Shown here one piece after another: positions 6,067 to 6,489 of a stretch of DNA of 6,489 nt (positions are counted from its first letter, which is position 1; every line of letters starts with the position of its first letter). The DNA comes from JBEKYD01 sp049509915. GTDB taxonomy: Bacteria; Acidobacteriota; Terriglobia; Bryobacterales; Bryobacteraceae. Position numbers and translations under genes: made by a program. The notes under the pieces were generated by a model. It did not search any database and was not told the origin of the DNA. It saw only the letters and a program-made list of their open reading frames with translations. Where the stretch lies: positions 1 to 6,489 of the forward strand of contig JBEKZL010000350.1 in the NCBI GenBank assembly GCA_049509915.1, read 5' to 3'.

Positions 6067-6111
6067 CACACTCGTTTAGGGCGCCGTGCAACGGACTTCG
6101 CCCTAAGTGTG
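6067..6111. repeat. Bulged hairpin after the NAxRHGLTG gene
   Basis: CACAC (6067-6071) pairs with GTGTG (6107-6111). After a four-base bulge, TTAGGGCG (6076-6083) pairs with CGCCCTAA (6099-6106). The loop holds a further small stem, CCGT/ACGG (6084-6087 with 6091-6094). It begins 21 bases after the stop codon and runs to within a few bases of the next hairpin at 6115. No T-run follows the stem directly, so it is a weak terminator candidate, perhaps acting together with that hairpin. Confidence 0.45.
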
Positions 6112-6114
6112 CCC

Positions 6115-6148
6115 GTGGGGCAGACCATCGTTTTTTGTGGTCTGCCCC
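6115..6148 (+). repeat. REP-like hairpin, GTGG plus GGCAGACCA stem (copy 2)
   Basis: GTGG (6115-6118) precedes GGCAGACCA (6119-6127), a loop containing six T, and TGGTCTGCC (6138-6146). The stem extends to 11 perfect pairs (6117-6127 with 6138-6148). It matches the element at 2062-2094 except for two bases, one of which turns that copy's G-T wobble into a full pair. It lies between two converging genes, the NAxRHGLTG gene and metH. It could help end transcripts from either side, but the T-run is in the loop, not after the stem. Confidence 0.72.
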
Positions 6149-6206
6149 GCCATTGGCTGCCTTCGCGGCGCAGGCTGTCAAGCTTGCGGCGCCGGCACCG
6201 GCACGC

Positions 6207-6230
6207 AAAAAGGCGCCCGCCACGTTGGCG
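6207..6230 (-). terminator. Possible weak terminator of metH
   Basis: On the minus strand, just after the metH stop, CGCCA (6230-6226) and TGGCG (6222-6218) form a 5-bp stem around ACG. GGCGCC and then five T (6211-6207) follow. The stem is short and six bases separate it from the T-run, so this is tentative. Confidence 0.3.
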
Positions 6231-6234
6231 ATTG

Positions 6235-6489
6235 CTATTCCGCCGCGGTGAAATACGCGCAATCGGGGTGGTGGAAGACTAGCGCGCTGACGCTGGCTTC
6301 GGGATCCATCATCATGCCCTCGGTCAGGCTCACGCCGATGTCGTCTGGGTGGAGCAGCTTCCAGATCCCTTGCTGGTCGTCGAGGTTGGGGCAGGCGGGG
6401 TAACCGAAACTGTAGCGCTTGCCGCGGTACTGCGAGGTGAAGCGGTCGTGCATGGTGAGGGTGGGCGCGTCGGGGAAGCCCCAATCTTC
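6235..6489 (-). CDS. metH: Methionine synthase (cobalamin-dependent), C-terminal activation domain, partial
   Basis: The minus strand is open from the window edge to TAG at 6237-6235 and gives the last 84 residues of the protein; its start is outside the window. MetH transfers a methyl group from methyltetrahydrofolate to homocysteine through cobalamin. This C-terminal domain binds S-adenosylmethionine for reductive reactivation of oxidised cobalamin. In this fragment, RYSFGYPACPN (25-35) is the RxxxGYPACP motif that contacts AdoMet in the family. It is followed by IGVSLTEGMMMDPEASVSAL (51-70) and VFHHPDCAYF (71-80), all standard for the domain. The protein stops soon after, at TAAE, so it lacks the longer helical tail I recall in the E. 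coli enzyme; short ends occur in other bacterial MetH. It converges on the NAxRHGLTG gene. Confidence 0.93.
   Translation of the reverse strand, partial: EDWGFPDAPTLTMHDRFTSQYRGKRYSFGYPACPNLDDQQGIWKLLHPDDIGVSLTEGMMMDPEASVSALVFHHPDCAYFTAAE

Overview
The window looks like chromosomal DNA of an acidobacterium, probably from the Solibacter/Bryobacter branch. The main reason is the 798-residue exported protein at 2688-5084. Its C-terminal half carries the sequence landmarks of TIGR03437, the 'Solibacter uncharacterized C-terminal domain', a family concentrated in those genomes. High GC, sparse gene packing and hairpin-rich spacers fit this. The assignment is an inference from family knowledge, not a database result.

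Layout: 1-69 is the tail of an ABC transporter ATPase, translationally coupled through a TTGA overlap to a six-helix ABC-2 permease (66-836). A 300-base spacer full of hairpins follows. Next is a metallo-beta-lactamase-fold hydrolase of the UlaG/NAPE-PLD-like type (1139-2053), possibly read from a leaderless mRNA. A 634-base spacer with two hairpin elements leads to the large secreted TIGR03437-type protein (2688-5084), which ends at a strong intrinsic terminator (5114-5147). A 220-residue protein of unknown function with a 'NAxRHGLTG' N-terminal motif (5384-6046) is next. Last, on the minus strand, is the C-terminal end of cobalamin-dependent methionine synthase, metH (6235-6489, cut by the window edge).

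Only the ABC pair is clearly an operon. The other genes are separated by long spacers and show no evident pathway link.

The most interesting signal is in the spacers. All four complete spacers carry at least one palindromic element with the same design: a GTGG tetranucleotide directly followed by a hairpin that usually begins GRC(A/G)G. There are six such units in five elements. One element is a 29-bp inverted pair resembling a BIME. Two others are runs of abutting hairpins whose stems differ between copies by compensatory base changes. This matches the architecture of REP sequences mobilised by RAYT (HUH/Y1) transposases, but no such transposase lies in the window, so the link remains a hypothesis.
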